Positions 1 through 11,587 of a stretch of DNA of 64,000 nucleotides are shown one piece after another (within the stretch, counting starts at the first letter, position 1; the number at the start of each line of letters is the position of its first letter). The translations under genes were made by a program, and so were the position numbers. The stretch is taken from assembly GCF_943734655.1 (NCBI RefSeq), contig NC_071353.1, forward strand, positions 76,578,121 through 76,642,120. Reading direction: 5' to 3'. The notes under the pieces are model-generated. The model was not told the origin of the DNA, did no database searches, and was given only the letters and a program-made list of their open reading frames with translations. The stretch is from Sabethes cyaneus. Lineage: Eukaryota; Arthropoda; Insecta; Diptera; Culicidae.

Positions 1-2075
1 GCTAACTCTTGCTGTTCGGTATCCAATGTTTGGACGAAGATCATGTCCACCGATCTCGAGAGGCAGTCCGCCAAGATGTTACTCTTGCCCTTACGGTATT
101 CCAGCTCTATGTCATATGACTGGATTTTCAGGGCCCAACGCAACAGCTTCGCGTTGCCCGACTCCACCCCAATGGAAAATAGCCACAACAGACTTCGTGC
201 GTCGGTGACGACTTTAAACCTAGTCCCTTCCACGTAGTGGCGGAAGTGCTCTATTGCTAGCAGCACTCCCAGACACTCCTTCTCCACACTGGCATATTTC
301 CGTTGGGTACTACTAAGTTTTTTGCTGAAGTAGGCGATCACTTTCGGCACACCCTCCTGATGCTGTACGAGGGCCGCTCCAACGGCATTATCGGATGCAT
401 CAGATTCAATCGAAAACGGTAGTGAAAAATCGGGATTTCCTAGAATCGGGGCCGATACCAAAGCGGCTTTCAACTCCGCAAACGAGGACTCAGCGGCTTC
501 GGTCCACACGAATTTCACCCTCGACTTCTTCAACAGATCCGAGATCGGGGCCACGATCCGGCTGTACTCTCGGATGAATCGCTGGTAGAATCCGGCTAAA
601 CCCAGCAAACGGCGTATATCCTTGACATTACGAGGTCGGGCGTAATTCAGTATCGGTGCGATCCGGCTATTGTCTATCGCAACCCCCTGCTCGGTTAGCA
701 GATAGCCTAAATAGGTTACCTGTTTCCGGCAGAACCGACTTTTGTCCAGCGAAATCGTGAGGTTTGCTTGCGTCAATCGGTCCGCTACGATCCGCAGGAG
801 CCGAACGTGTTCTTCAAACGTCTTCGTCGCGATGACGATATCGTCTAAATAGACGAACACGTGTGGCTCCAAGTCGAAGCCAATCACGCGGTCCATGAGC
901 CGACACATCGTGAAGGGGGCATTCGTTAGGCCAAACGGACAAACCTTGAAACGGTATAGGCCTTGTGGAGTCCTGAAGGCGGTATAATCCCGACATTCCT
1001 CTTTTAGAGGAATTTGGAAATACGCATCCTTCAGGTCCACAACGGAATAATACTTGGCTTTGCCAAGCCGATGAAAAATCCCTCCCATGTTGCGCATGGG
1101 ATAGGAATCTTTCTTGGTCCAAGCATTAATCCGCCGCGAGTCAAGACACACTCTTAGCTTTCCGTTCGTCTTGCGAACGGGAACTAAGGCACTTGCCCAC
1201 TCGCTGGTGCATTCTTCGATCGCGTCCATCCGCTTGTACCTCTCGAGTTCGGCCTCCATTTCGGCCTGTATAGCAGGCGAACAACGGTACAACGGTTGCC
1301 GACTCGGTTTTGCCTCCTCTTTTAGCACAATTTCATGCTGCAGTAAGGACGTTCTGCCTAAACGGTTCTCGGTCGTACACGGAAACGTTTTAATCACCTC
1401 CACCAAATCTTTCCGTTCCATTTCCGTCAGTTCGTGCTCTGTCTCGACCGTCTCCGGAGTTGTCTTGGAAGGTTCAGGCAGCTCCAAGGCTGGTATGTCC
1501 AGTGTCTCATCCGGTCCTGACTGCTTTAACGCAGGTAGTGTAGCGATCGACGATACGGCCATTGGCTCAGTTTGAATTCCGCAGTTGTCTGGTACGGTAG
1601 AATCGACAGTGGTAATTCGCTCGAATCCATTTTCTCCACGAATCATGGGCTGGATACCGAACTGTTTCCAGAAGTCGTACCCTAGAATTAATTTCTGCGA
1701 GACCTGAGGAACAACAAGCGTTTTGAGTACTTTGGTTACTCCTCGAAATCGAACGGGTAACGGGACGTATCCCAGACTCTCGTGGACCGTTTTGTCAGCG
1801 GTAACTATTTTCAGTGGACTGATTTGAAGTGCTAGTCCGTTCCGCTCCGCAATATCCGGGATATTGGTCACACTGACACTCGCTCCGGAATCTAACAACG
1901 CATCATACTCTTCGTCGAAAATTTTGACAGTGATGTGCGGACAACTTCCGGCTTGCACACGCACCTCACACACCTTCTGAAACGGATCTTCGAAAACTTT
2001 ACAACTGGGAACTGTTTTGTCGATCGGAATGCTCTTGTTCCCTTCCTCGCATTCCCGATCTAGTTTTCCGACCTC
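1..2075 (-). CDS. pol: Gypsy pol, partial: aspartic protease, reverse transcriptase, RNase H
   Basis: Polyprotein that would copy the element's RNA. The frame opens after a stop at 2076-2078 and overlaps the gag end by about 15 bases in the -1 frame, so gag-pol is probably made by -1 frameshifting. The overlap holds GGAAAAC, which is not a classical slippery heptamer. I checked three segments, all in one frame: the protease motif L-D-S-G-A near 1881-1895; the reverse transcriptase from about 1350 with V-D-L-K-D-A-Y-F and Y-L-D-D at about 840-851; and an RNase H-like E-S-D-A-S-D-N-A-V-G near 385-405. No stop was seen in these stretches. The C-terminal end, where integrase would be expected, is beyond the edge. 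Confidence 0.85.
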
Positions 2076-4069
2076 CTATTGCTGCTGACCGTTCCAACTC
2101 GCGGATGACTGTCGCAGTTTGAAGACAATTTCCCGGGATTGCCACACACGTAACAGAAAATTTGCTTCTCCTCCGTACAATGTCTCCACACATGTCCGCT
2201 TTTGCGACAATTCCAGCATAATGGACCTGAACGCTCAACTACGCGTTCTGACTGCTGTCGCGAGGCGTTTGCGGGTGCCTTCGGCAAGTCGGTCAACTTC
2301 TTCTGTTGGTTCTCTTTCCGGCCAACAAAATTGACTTCCTCCGGCTCTGAGTAAGACTCGTACGAATCAGCGTTTTCCCTCTCCACCTCAATCTGATGAA
2401 TTCGATTCGGTGGCCGAGACGGTCCTTCTCTGGGTTGTCGGAATACTGGGTCATGGGCATCGATACGATAGGCGTAATACTCGAGCTTTCGTAAATCTCG
2501 TACCGTACGACAAGCAAGCTTTGCTTGGTAGTGTGGGCGGATATTGTCCCATATCACCTCAAACAAGCGGTGCTGATCTAGCGGTGTAGTTAGAAGCTTA
2601 TTGAGACGCTCGATTTCCATTTTGAACGAAAGGAATGTTTCGTCCCGATGTTGCTTCCTTCCATAGATACGCTGTCGATTCCCTTGATCCTTATTGGGGT
2701 TACCATACATGTACCGTATCTTTTCCTCAAAGTCCTCCCAAGTGAGGAACTCGTCGGAATAGCATAGGTACCAGTCATACGCTTCCCCTCTAAGGATCGT
2801 ATGAATTCGTTGCAGAAGCACATCGGTCGCAATACGGTCCATGTGGGCTAGGCGACGGATTTTATGAAGGAAATCCTCCAACGAGCGTTGTCGACTATCC
2901 CCACTGAACGTTAAATGCCACTTTTCCATTCGCCGGTCTGCGTCTCGAATCTCCTCGTCACTGATTCGCCGCTGGGTTCGACGGTGGTGCCTATTTCGGC
3001 GGTCGAAAACTTCGTGGTCTTCATCGTGGCTCTCGTTGTCACTAGACTCCCAATAGTCCTGCTCAAAATCTGCGCGACGGACACGATACCTGCCACCTTG
3101 TTCCGTTGCATGACGGTTTCTATTGGAACGGTCGTGAGCAGCAAAATGCTCGTCGTGCGAGTGCGCAACATCTGCGCGCCGAAAACGATCAAACCTATCC
3201 CGAGTTAACCGGTTTTGATTCTGTTCCTCCGCCCATAAACTGTCCCGTGGCCGAGGAAAATTGGTCGACTGCCGTTCCCGTGGCATCTCTCTTGCATTCC
3301 TGGACTCTGGTAGATAGCTATCCGAGACCGTTCGATTAACCCGCGGAAGTTCATTCCAACTACTCGGTCCCTGACGTGGTCCCTCAATCCGTGCCTTTGC
3401 TAACTCCCTCTCTAAGCTCTCTATCCGTTTCAACAGTGCCTGATGATCTTCTACTGGTTCTGGGTTTGCGGTTCGATCCCGGTTTACCTTGGCCTGCTTC
3501 GGCACTGCACCATGCAAACTACTCCGTCTTACTGCATCACTGTTTCCCTGCTGCAAATCGTCTTCTACCTGTCCACCTACGGCACCATCATCACCATCAC
3601 ACACGTCATCCGAGAAGTTTCGTCTCGCGTCTAATGCTCTTGTCCGACCTGGTCTCTCGTCGGAAGCTTTCTTACCATTAGACCTGCTCAGCTTCTCCCG
3701 TATAAATTCACTCAACTCTCGTTTCATTTTATCCGAATTCGTATCCGGAGCCTGGCATCTAGCTACCCTCATAGCATAATGCTTTAGCCTAGAGACAACC
3801 CTGTCGTCACTGCCACGCTCCAGTTTTCTACTTAAATCGTCAACCTTACCCGCGATATAATCGAACTCCTGCTCCACCGTGTAAGGAGATGGATATTCTT
3901 TATTCTCACGAATGTCTTCGTGAAACAAATTACGCAGAAGGCGGTATTTGGCCTCTGGTTCATTGGTCAATTCCCCACTCTTACCACGAATCAGCAGTTC
4001 ATAATCGACCTCCTCATTCGTGAGGTGGTCAGCATGCGGAAATCTGTTCGACATAGCGACCGTATCCAT
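2060..4069 (-). CDS. gag: Gypsy gag, 669 aa, two CCHC zinc knuckles
   Basis: Capsid/nucleocapsid protein of the gypsy element, starting at a clear ATG (M-D-T-V-A-M-S-N-R). The N-terminal half is charged and rich in Arg, Asp and Glu. A gag-type capsid region follows at about residues 375-520 (D-W-Y-L-C-Y and F-E-E-K-I-R-Y-M-Y). Two zinc knuckles near the C-terminus are C-x2-C-x4-H-x4-C (C-W-N-C...H-V-W-R-H-C) and a second, C-Y-V-C-G-N-P-G-K-L-S-S-N-C, in which Lys stands where His is expected. It is open over its full length and its end overlaps pol in the -1 frame. Confidence 0.85.
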   Translation of the reverse strand: MDTVAMSNRFPHADHLTNEEVDYELLIRGKSGELTNEPEAKYRLLRNLFHEDIRENKEYPSPYTVEQEFDYIAGKVDDLSRKLERGSDDRVVSRLKHYAMRVARCQAPDTNSDKMKRELSEFIREKLSRSNGKKASDERPGRTRALDARRNFSDDVCDGDDGAVGGQVEDDLQQGNSDAVRRSSLHGAVPKQAKVNRDRTANPEPVEDHQALLKRIESLERELAKARIEGPRQGPSSWNELPRVNRTVSDSYLPESRNAREMPRERQSTNFPRPRDSLWAEEQNQNRLTRDRFDRFRRADVAHSHDEHFAAHDRSNRNRHATEQGGRYRVRRADFEQDYWESSDNESHDEDHEVFDRRNRHHRRTQRRISDEEIRDADRRMEKWHLTFSGDSRQRSLEDFLHKIRRLAHMDRIATDVLLQRIHTILRGEAYDWYLCYSDEFLTWEDFEEKIRYMYGNPNKDQGNRQRIYGRKQHRDETFLSFKMEIERLNKLLTTPLDQHRLFEVIWDNIRPHYQAKLACRTVRDLRKLEYYAYRIDAHDPVFRQPREGPSRPPNRIHQIEVERENADSYESYSEPEEVNFVGRKENQQKKLTDLPKAPANASRQQSERVVERSGPLCWNCRKSGHVWRHCTEEKQIFCYVCGNPGKLSSNCDSHPRVGTVSSNRRSEN

Positions 4070-4287
4070 TCAAATTTGAATAAATTAATAATAACGGTAA
4101 TAAATATTTATATACAATAGCACGACAAACACAGTAACACCAAGCAATGTTTATATACAAATACGAAAATAATTTCCTATAATAAATTAACTAATATATA
4201 CTAAAATAAAAAAAATGTGAACCTAAACTAGTAGCCAAAGTATCCGAAATAATTTCGAAAGCTTTCTCTAAGTTTCCTGAAAACGTG

Positions 4288-4305
4288 GCCCCACGTTGGG
4301 CGCCA
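4288..4305 (-). promoter_or_regulatory. Gypsy primer binding site, complementary to tRNA-Lys(CTT)
   Basis: On the minus strand the sequence TGGCGCCCAACGTGGGGC lies three bases after the LTR end. It is complementary to the 3' end of insect lysine tRNA (CTT anticodon), including CCA. This fixes the LTR boundary and the transcription direction. Confidence 0.85.
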
Positions 4306-4308
4306 AAA

Positions 4309-6111
4309 TGTAGCCTGCCGAAATACGGCCACCTATTCAGTCCGCTATTCGCTCCCCAAATCTCTGAAGCAAGTGACTTAAGCGCCACCTCGTGAGAGGG
4401 TCACTTGCCACGTTCAGGCTTGCCCGGCCAGAAACTCCGCCTCAGGGCGGGTCAGTTAAATAATCTCAAAAGGGGGGAAACAAAACAGCAGACGCAATCC
4501 GCCAAAGGTACTCAGTCTACGAACGATAATGTCCCTAAAGTCCTCAGAAGTTCACTAAAAATCCCTACTATCAGAAACCGACTCGTATTTCTCATCACCG
4601 GCCAAAACTCTGTACGAACAGATCACTGACCAGCTTCGAAAGTCCGAGTGCGGGGACTGTTTTCCCAGGCAGTCCAACCTGGAGTACTAAATCACCAAAA
4701 TCAAACAAACTAAGACGAACGCGAGACGTGAGACACCTTTAGACTATTTAAACCGCATCAAATATCACTCCATTAAGACAGAAACTAACAGAAACGTAAT
4801 TTACAATATTAACAATTTATTCTAAACATGTAGCATTTCTCTAACCTAGGACTTTCTTTGAACCACTCTAATACTTCTTACGGTACCATAATTGCGTGGG
4901 TGGAGGATTCTAATGCGCCTACATCTACTCTACAAGCACGACCTTACGCTCTAAATTCTTCACTATAATTGGCTTGGCTCGCGAGCTTTAATAGGCTATG
5001 ATGGTGTGTGTTGGCTCACTGTAGCGCTTTAGCGCATCACCCTGCGCAGGGATTTTATAGCGTACTCACAGGTTTAGCGAAGATTCCCACTACCGTAGGA
5101 TGCTGCTTTCCCAGTAGCTCCGGCTACAGTCATTCACCGCCCGAAGCGGTTTATGTTCCGAACTGTACTATGCTGGCTCCAAAACAAAATGGCGTCTACC
5201 TCAGCATATGCCGGCTAGTCCAACCAGCGGGTTTTAGCGTTCTGCACGGGCCGATTATCCCAATCAGCGACAATTTTCGTTCAGCGGGGGCCGATTATTC
5301 CAATCGGTGGCGGTTTAGCGGTTCCAGAATCCCTGATTCTAGCCGAAAGTGGGTCGAAGAGTGTGCGGCAGGAGGGTAGATGAGCTTTGCGGCGGTGTGG
5401 TTGTTAGCTTTCGCCGAGCGCTTGAAAATTTAAAAAAAATCGAACACAAAAAGCCGTCGAACGGCTGTTCGACGCGGTGAGCCAAAGCCAAAAGCCACTT
5501 ATTTAAATTTTAAATTTTACCTTTTAGGATCTCCACACTTGCTTGCAAACTCTCCACTATTTGCAACTCCTGACTGCGCTACCTATCTAATGAAAAGACA
5601 CTTAATACATCTAACTACCCTAAAGAAATCTCACTAGCACAAACCTCGGTTTTAAAACGCGGAACACAAATCACACACTCTGACTTCTTCGACTGTTCAA
5701 CTAGAAATGATCGAGGCAAGATTTGGAAAACCCTCAGATAGGAACGAGGTTTTTAAATTTGAAAGCGGAATTTTGTAACGAACTTCTGCGACCAATTCAA
5801 ACGCGAACAAATCTCTCTTTTTCCCTTTGGTTTTATGCATCTAACCATTTCATTTCCCAGAGTTTATTGAACTTTCTTCGGGCTAATTTGAAGAAGAACA
5901 TGGCAAGGCAGTTTACGCTTCGTGCTTCGAAATTTGAGTTTTGCGAATAGCGAATGAGCGGCTCTAGGAAAGAGAAAACTCGGCTAACTTGTACGCAATA
6001 TGCATTGCGTATGCGTAGCCAACTAGCCATAATTTCTAGTGGCACATGCTTTAATTGCTAAACTTATCGAAACTACAGGAACAAACTAATTTAATGACCC
6101 TAATTGCTACA
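4309..6111 (-). repeat. Gypsy 5' LTR, 1803 bp
   Basis: Bounded by the short inverted ends TGTAGC and GCTACA. The inner edge is three bases from the primer binding site and the outer edge sits where BEL1 coding stops. At 1.8 kb it is long for an LTR. I saw no convincing coding frame in it. The partner LTR is outside the window, so neither age nor target-site duplication can be read. Confidence 0.8.
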
Positions 6112-6113
6112 AT

Positions 6114-9100
6114 TTCTCTAACCACAGTGATTGCAGGAAAATTTTTACCGAAACAATAACTGCCCCAACAAGTCCCATTGGATCGAATAATCGGGACATT
6201 TCCGATAACACAATGCGTTTTGTTACTGGATTTGAATCAGACAATGCTGGTACCTTGAAGCCAAAACAATCAGACTGCGGATGCCAAAGTAAACCAAGCG
6301 TCTTAACAATGTTCGATTTATCAATTTCTAAATCACCCTGCAGGTCCCGAAGTGACTCTGGGATGTGCGATATAATTTCTGGATCACTCGAACTCCACTT
6401 TCGTAGCACGAAGCCGCCAGACTCAAGTAACTCAGTTAGCTGTTTACAGGTTGCTATCAGCCTTTCTTAGCTATCATCACCGGTTAAACAATCGTCGACA
6501 TAAAACGCACGCTTGATGGCATTTGACGCTAATGGATATTTTCCTGCTTCATCATCTGCAAGCTGATTGAGCACTCGCGTTGCCAAAAACGGGGCACACG
6601 AAGTGCCATACGTCACTGTTTTCAGCTGAAAAGTTTGCAAACGGGCCTCAGGATTGTTCCTCCATACGATTTGCTGCAGCGGTCGATCCTGCTGATGTAC
6701 AACAACTTGCCTGTACATTTTCTCAATATCAGCGGTGATGACGTATGTTGGTAACCGAAAATTGAGAATAATTGAGATGAGTGGAGGTTGTACAGTAGGG
6801 CCGATGTAGCACAGGTCGTTCAGCGAGATGCGGCTCGCTGATTTGCACGAACCGTCAAAAACCACTCTGATTTTGGTCGTTTTACTCTCCGGGCGCAATA
6901 TTGCGTGATGAGGGAGATAAAAATGCGGCACTGAAGGGTCCGGCAATACTTCTTCCATGTGACCCAGAGATTGATATTCATTAATAAATTTGCTGTAATC
7001 TGAATGAAGTTGCCTGTTAGATGAGAGCCTTCTCTCAATTGCATGGAATCTTCGTATTGCGACTGGCAACGACTCTCCCAGATCCGAAAGTAGCTCCTCA
7101 CGAATCGGCAATCGGACCACGTACCGACCGCCAGGGGCTCTTGAGTGTGTAGTGCGAAAATGGTTCTCACAATATTGCTCTTCTAACGATAATGAGCTTT
7201 GTCCTTCAAAACTTTCCACTTCCCAAAACCGTTGCACGGCTGCTGTTAGTTTGTCAACTGTCATTGCAGCATTGCATACCACTGTTCGAATAGGATTGTG
7301 CTGGGTATGATCGCCAGCAATAGCGTAACCAAATACTGTTTTGCGTAGTATTGGTAGCTGTGGACCGAGGGTAATCTGGTCATTTTCTAACAATGAGAAG
7401 AACCACTGAATTCCTAGTATCATATCTATTCCGTGGGCGCGATGGAACGTTGGGTCAGCCAAAGGTAAGTTGTTCGGGATTTCCCAACTTGTTATATCTA
7501 CATCGACCGACGGGAGAATTCTCGTTAGGCTAGGAAGGATGAGAAAATCGATATCTGCATTAAAGTGGCTGATTCTAGAGGACAGGTTAATCGTGATTGT
7601 TTGAGTTACACGTTGTACTGTATTTCCAATTCCATAGACGTCAATGTCTGAACCAGTACGTTTCAAACGAAGCCTTTGTGCGAGATTTTCAGTGACGAAA
7701 TTGCGCTCAGACGCAGAGTCCAGCAGAGCGCGTGCAAGAGTATAGGTTCCATCGACATCACGAACCTTGACGTAGACCGTTAACATGAAGACAGTTCTGT
7801 TAGTCTTCTTAGTGGATTTGGGCAATGGAGTAACGACTGGATAGCTTGTTATGTGTGAAGAACCATGAGCCGACCCTGACGGTATACCCACCGACGGAGG
7901 GTCAAACGAAACGGATTGATTTTGGCCTCCCGGCGACGAACGATTGTATCCCATTACCCGAGGGATGCCATGCGATTGCTCGGCAATGCATGGCTCTACC
8001 GACAACGACGACTCGTCGACCGTGGCCGATTGTGAGTTTGATCGAGTTCTTGCAACTGATTCAGAGCTATCGGTGCAATTTGTTACCTGCACTGTTAGTG
8101 CGGTGGAGGTGTTTAAGTGTAACATAGTATTGTGTCGTTTATGGCAAACTCGACAAGGCCCAGACTGACAATCTTTCAATAAGTGTGACGACTTTAAGCA
8201 ATTTATGCATAACCCATGCCTTTTTGCGAGATTGTAGCGTAACTTTGGAGACAGTTTCACAAAATTTTCGCAAGCACTCAGAGTGTGAGAATCCTTCCGG
8301 CAAGCCACACACACTTTGGCATCTTCATTTGCGACGACAGGGTGAGATGATACATTAGTTCGATTAAACTTCGGTTCTGGCCTAACAGTTGCATTTGACG
8401 ACTGGGAGAGCGTTAACGATTGTATGATCCGAGAGCGCTTTTGTATAAACTTGATCAGATCACTATACGAAGGGCGGGAGTCATCATCCAATTGATTTTC
8501 CCACTCCTTTTGCGACGTAGCATCAAGCCGACTACTTAATAATTCGACTAAAAGGGAATTCCAATGCTCCTTAGGATCTTCTAATTTATTTAGCATACCA
8601 AGATGTTTTTCAAATGTGTCCGCTAAACCCGATAGCGCAGCCGAAGACTCCCGTTTTAGGAATGGAGTGGATAGAAGGGCCGATAGGTGTTGCTTTATCA
8701 GATAATTTTTATTATCGTAACGTTGCTTGAGCAGATCCCATGCAATCATATAATTGGCCGAGCTCACTGCCAACGATTGTACCAAACGAAGTGCATCTCC
8801 CTTTAAAACCGCTTTAAGATATTGGAACTTTTGTATAGGAGATAGCTGAGTACTGGTGTGAATAAGAGTGTTGAACAAATCATGGAAATTTAACCACTCA
8901 TCAAAATTTCCGTTAAATTCTGGGATTTTTATCTCAGGTAGCCTAACACCAAAGGCTGGGGTAGGTGGAGCAACAGGTGAGGCGGGTATTGGAGAAGACG
9001 TGTTTGTGACGCCTAATTTGCTTGCCAGGGAACCCTTCAGCTCAAAATATATTGTCTCGAATTCAATACGTTCGTCAGCTAGTTCATCACTGATTTCATG

Positions 9101-9427
9101 CTCACATTCGATTTCCGCTTGGATTTCATTAAACTCGTCCCAGAGAGAATCTAGCTTTTCGAGTCGAAACTTTATTTGAGGAAAGTCGCGCTCGAAATCG
9201 AAATTAGCGTCATATTCCCTGATCAACTTTGCCGAACCAACAATATTGTTTCGACGTATTAAGAGCCGCTTAACCTTTTTTGTATCACCTTTCATGGCAC
9301 GGCCACCTTTACGAGTTTTTACACCACCAGCTGGTACTTTAAACGACATCCAAGCCTTTTTATTTGTACTAGGTATTAAATAGTTGTCACTCACCTGATC
9401 TAATGGAGTGAATTTACCTGTGCTCAC
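6114..9427 (-). pseudogene. BEL1 gag-pol, one internal stop, 3' part cut off
   Basis: BEL/Pao polyprotein. From the N-terminus: a gag-like region (residues ~160-330), zinc-knuckle cysteines (~410-470), an aspartic protease of the retropepsin-like BEL type (A-L-L-D-S-A-S near 600), then reverse transcriptase ending in Y-V-D-D at about 977. Directly after L-T-G-D-D-S there is an in-frame TAA at 6467-6469. The same frame then continues with R-K-W-S-S-S and K-I-F-L-Q-S-L-W-L-E-K-L until the gypsy LTR. The frame's first codon (9425-9427) is GTG with a stop just upstream. The first ATG is at 9347-9349, and I prefer it as the real start. Confidence 0.85.
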
Positions 9428-9660
9428 TTTGCTAACCTACAACCACGTGTCCACTCACGATTGGGTTTTGGTCCAAAATCCTCCCAAAAATTCCAAATTC
9501 CTCCGAATGCGATGTGCGAAGAAAAGATTATATGCGGCTGGTCCGAAATAGGCGCCAAAGCCTCGAAAGGGTATCCAATCCACTCCAATAGTGATGATTG
9601 GCCGATATGTTCCAGACGCTAACCTCCAAATTTTCGCCAATGATGAATCTGCATTCCTGG

Positions 9661-9678
9661 TCCCGGGTTTCGGCACCA
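9661..9678 (-). promoter_or_regulatory. BEL1 primer binding site, complementary to tRNA-Phe
   Basis: Minus strand TGGTGCCGAAACCCGGGA, seven bases inside the LTR edge. It is complementary to the 3' end of eukaryotic tRNA-Phe (ending T-C-C-C-G-G-G-T-T-T-C-G-G-C-A-C-C-A). Confidence 0.75.
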
Positions 9679-9685
9679 ATTTTTA

Positions 9686-10100
9686 TGTTCCGGAACTTGT
9701 GCGGATTCGTCGGGGAATCCGGGATTTCCAAGGAGTAGTGTGATATGCTGATGATATCCGAAAACACGTTCTTGTTTAATACTTGAACTTTAATTAAAAT
9801 TCGACCCGTGATACAAAATTAAACCCAACGTGTGGTTTCGAATGCGAAATAGCGTATATTATTTCTCGACTGGTTCGATCGATATAAATTTGATAACTGA
9901 ACTGACCTGCCTCAAGAAAGAAGGCAGTACCTATCGGAATACAATTTGGGCGGGCAAGAGAGATCAATTGTTAGCGTTAATGATGTATATTATAACGAGA
10001 GCGATAACGAACAGTGTTTCCTGTTTTAGCTTACTGAACGATTTTTATCGTTTTTATGAAAATAGGGTTTTATACAAGATTTGCAGATAGTGCTGCAACA
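9686..10100 (-). repeat. BEL1 5' LTR, 415 bp
   Basis: On the plus strand it runs from TGTTCC to GCAACA, so on its own strand it starts TGTTG and ends GGAACA. The inner side meets the primer binding site and the outer side meets the Helitron-like module that begins CTCGAG. The other LTR is not in the window. Confidence 0.75.
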
Positions 10101-10562
10101 CTCGAGTTATGAGGAAAATTGTGTTTCTTTGGTACAGGAGCCCCCCCTCTTAAAGTGGGGAGGGGTCCTAATTTACTATAGAAAATATTCTTGCCCTCGA
10201 AAACCTTGACATGCCAAATTTGGTTCCATTTGCTTGATTAGTTCTCGAGTTATGAGGAAATTTGTATGGAAGCCCCCCCTTTTAAAGAGGAGAGGAGTTA
10301 TAATTCCCCTTATAAAGAGGAGAGGGGTCTCAATTTACCATAGAATAAATTCTTGTAACCGGAAACACCCACATTTGTTCTATTTGCTTGATTAGTTGTC
10401 GAGTTATGCAGAAATTTGTGTTTCATTTGTATGGGAGCCCCCCTCTTAGTGGTGGGAGGGGTTTCTAACCGTCACTAAAACCTTTCCTGGCCCCAAAAAA
10501 CCTCTACATGCATATTTTCATGCCGATTGGTTCAGTAGTTTTCGATTCTATAAGGAACATAC
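10101..10562 (-). mobile_element. Helitron-like element, copy D (5' portion, minus strand)
   Basis: Carries the family's ~190-bp modules (gagttatgaggaaatttgt, then a C-run and the complement of a G-run), followed by the family's 5' subterminal stretch (ggttcagtag, gattctataaggaac). The hAT element splits it at 10562/10563 and it resumes at 26202 with the TGTC/GACA run. The 3' side is lost at the BEL1 junction. No protein coding was seen. Confidence 0.65.
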
Positions 10563-10716
10563 CAGGGGCGGACTGGGAGCCAAAGGGCCCACCGGGCCTT
10601 TGAGATTAGGGGCCCCAGTTTGCCAAATTCTCATGATAGTAAATTAACACAAAAAACGACATCTACTCCAAAGACATCAGCGTTACAAGGACGGTAAATC
10701 GAATTAAAAAGGGGTC

Positions 10717-11056
10717 TGTTCCGGCTGACGCGGTGCCAATCAGTGAGAAGCAGAACGCAGACCAATCATCGACAAGTATGACGCAATAATGATGCAATCA
10801 CTTGCTATATAAGAAGCAGCAGCGGTGCCTAAGTTTTAAGTTTGTTTTAACCATCTACCTGTAAACATCATAAGTTATCAAAGGAAGAAAATAAACTGCA
10901 CGTTGGTGCTGTACAAATTTGAAAACCCCTGTTTCTCACTTTAACAACTGCAATTTCGGAGCATCGTTACAAAGATCCATTTAAGGGTCAATTTGAAGAG
11001 TAAATTCAACGATTGCTTCCGAAACGAATTTGTACACCGCCACTGCAGCGTGAACA
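10717..11056 (+). repeat. BEL2 5' LTR, 340 bp
   Basis: Starts TGTTCCGG, ends GTGAACA; nearly identical to 16938-17277. It contains a possible TATA-like ctatataag about 90 bases in. Confidence 0.92.
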
Positions 11057-11062
11057 TAAAAT

Positions 11063-11079
11063 TGGTCCTTCGAACCGGA
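11063..11079 (+). promoter_or_regulatory. BEL2 primer binding site, tRNA-Tyr-like
   Basis: TGGTCCTTCGAACCGGA starts six bases after the 5' LTR. It is complementary to the 3' end of insect tRNA-Tyr (ending G-A-A-G-G-A-C-C-A) with one mismatch, by recall of the tRNA sequence. Confidence 0.7.
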
Positions 11080-11587
11080 TCATTGCGCCGTTACCGCTCG
11101 CATATCGAAGCGAGTTACGATTGTGCCCTGTCACCACTCAAGTCGGAGTGTCTCTTGCAAGTTACAACGCTTGGGAGAAGTCGTTATCGTCATCCATGTT
11201 AAGTCCTGCAAGTCTGAAGCTCTTGTGAGGAATCTTCGCCACCATCGACATTCTTCTAAGCCACAAGGGCTTGAGAATTATTCCGTGCCAGTTCCGGCTA
11301 CCCATAGTAAATACGAGACGAGTTTGGATTGTGCCCTGACACCATTCACCGGAGTGTCTCCTGCAAGATACAACGCTTGGGAGAAATTGTGATCGTCATC
11401 AATGTTACCAACCGCAAGTTTGAAGTTCTTGTGAGGAATTTACGCCGTCATCGACAGTTCGAGATTATTCTTCGAAAAAAGTGAAGTGAATGAACAGAAA
11501 TTACCAAACTGAAGTGAGTGCTTACATATAAACGAACACTGTAGCAGCAGACAAAGGGAAAATTAAAGTGAACTTAAATTGATAAAT

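Larger units (their letters stand above)
1..6111 (-). mobile_element. Ty3/gypsy LTR retrotransposon, right-edge LTR complete, left part off window
   Basis: On the minus strand the order is LTR (4309-6111), primer binding site, gag, then pol with protease, reverse transcriptase and RNase H, running off the left edge. This is the usual Ty3/gypsy layout. The element interrupts the pol frame of the BEL element to its right: BEL codons stop at about 6113, inside the conserved Q-S-L-W-L-E-K-L stretch. The second LTR and any integrase or env lie outside the window, so autonomy cannot be judged. Confidence 0.9.
6112..10100 (-). mobile_element. BEL/Pao LTR retrotransposon (BEL1), truncated by the gypsy insertion
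   Basis: Minus-strand BEL/Pao element: LTR 9686-10100, primer binding site 9661-9678, then a single long gag-pol frame. It is cut at 6112 by the gypsy LTR; the remainder (RNase H, integrase, 3' LTR) would lie beyond position 1. Its outer LTR edge touches a Helitron-like repeat module at 10101, so BEL1 inserted into that Helitron-like copy. Confidence 0.85.

Noticed and set aside
814..1575. ORFs at 814-1122 and 1114-1575
   Set aside because: Shadow frames of the gypsy reverse transcriptase and linker; the real frame on the minus strand has the RT motifs.
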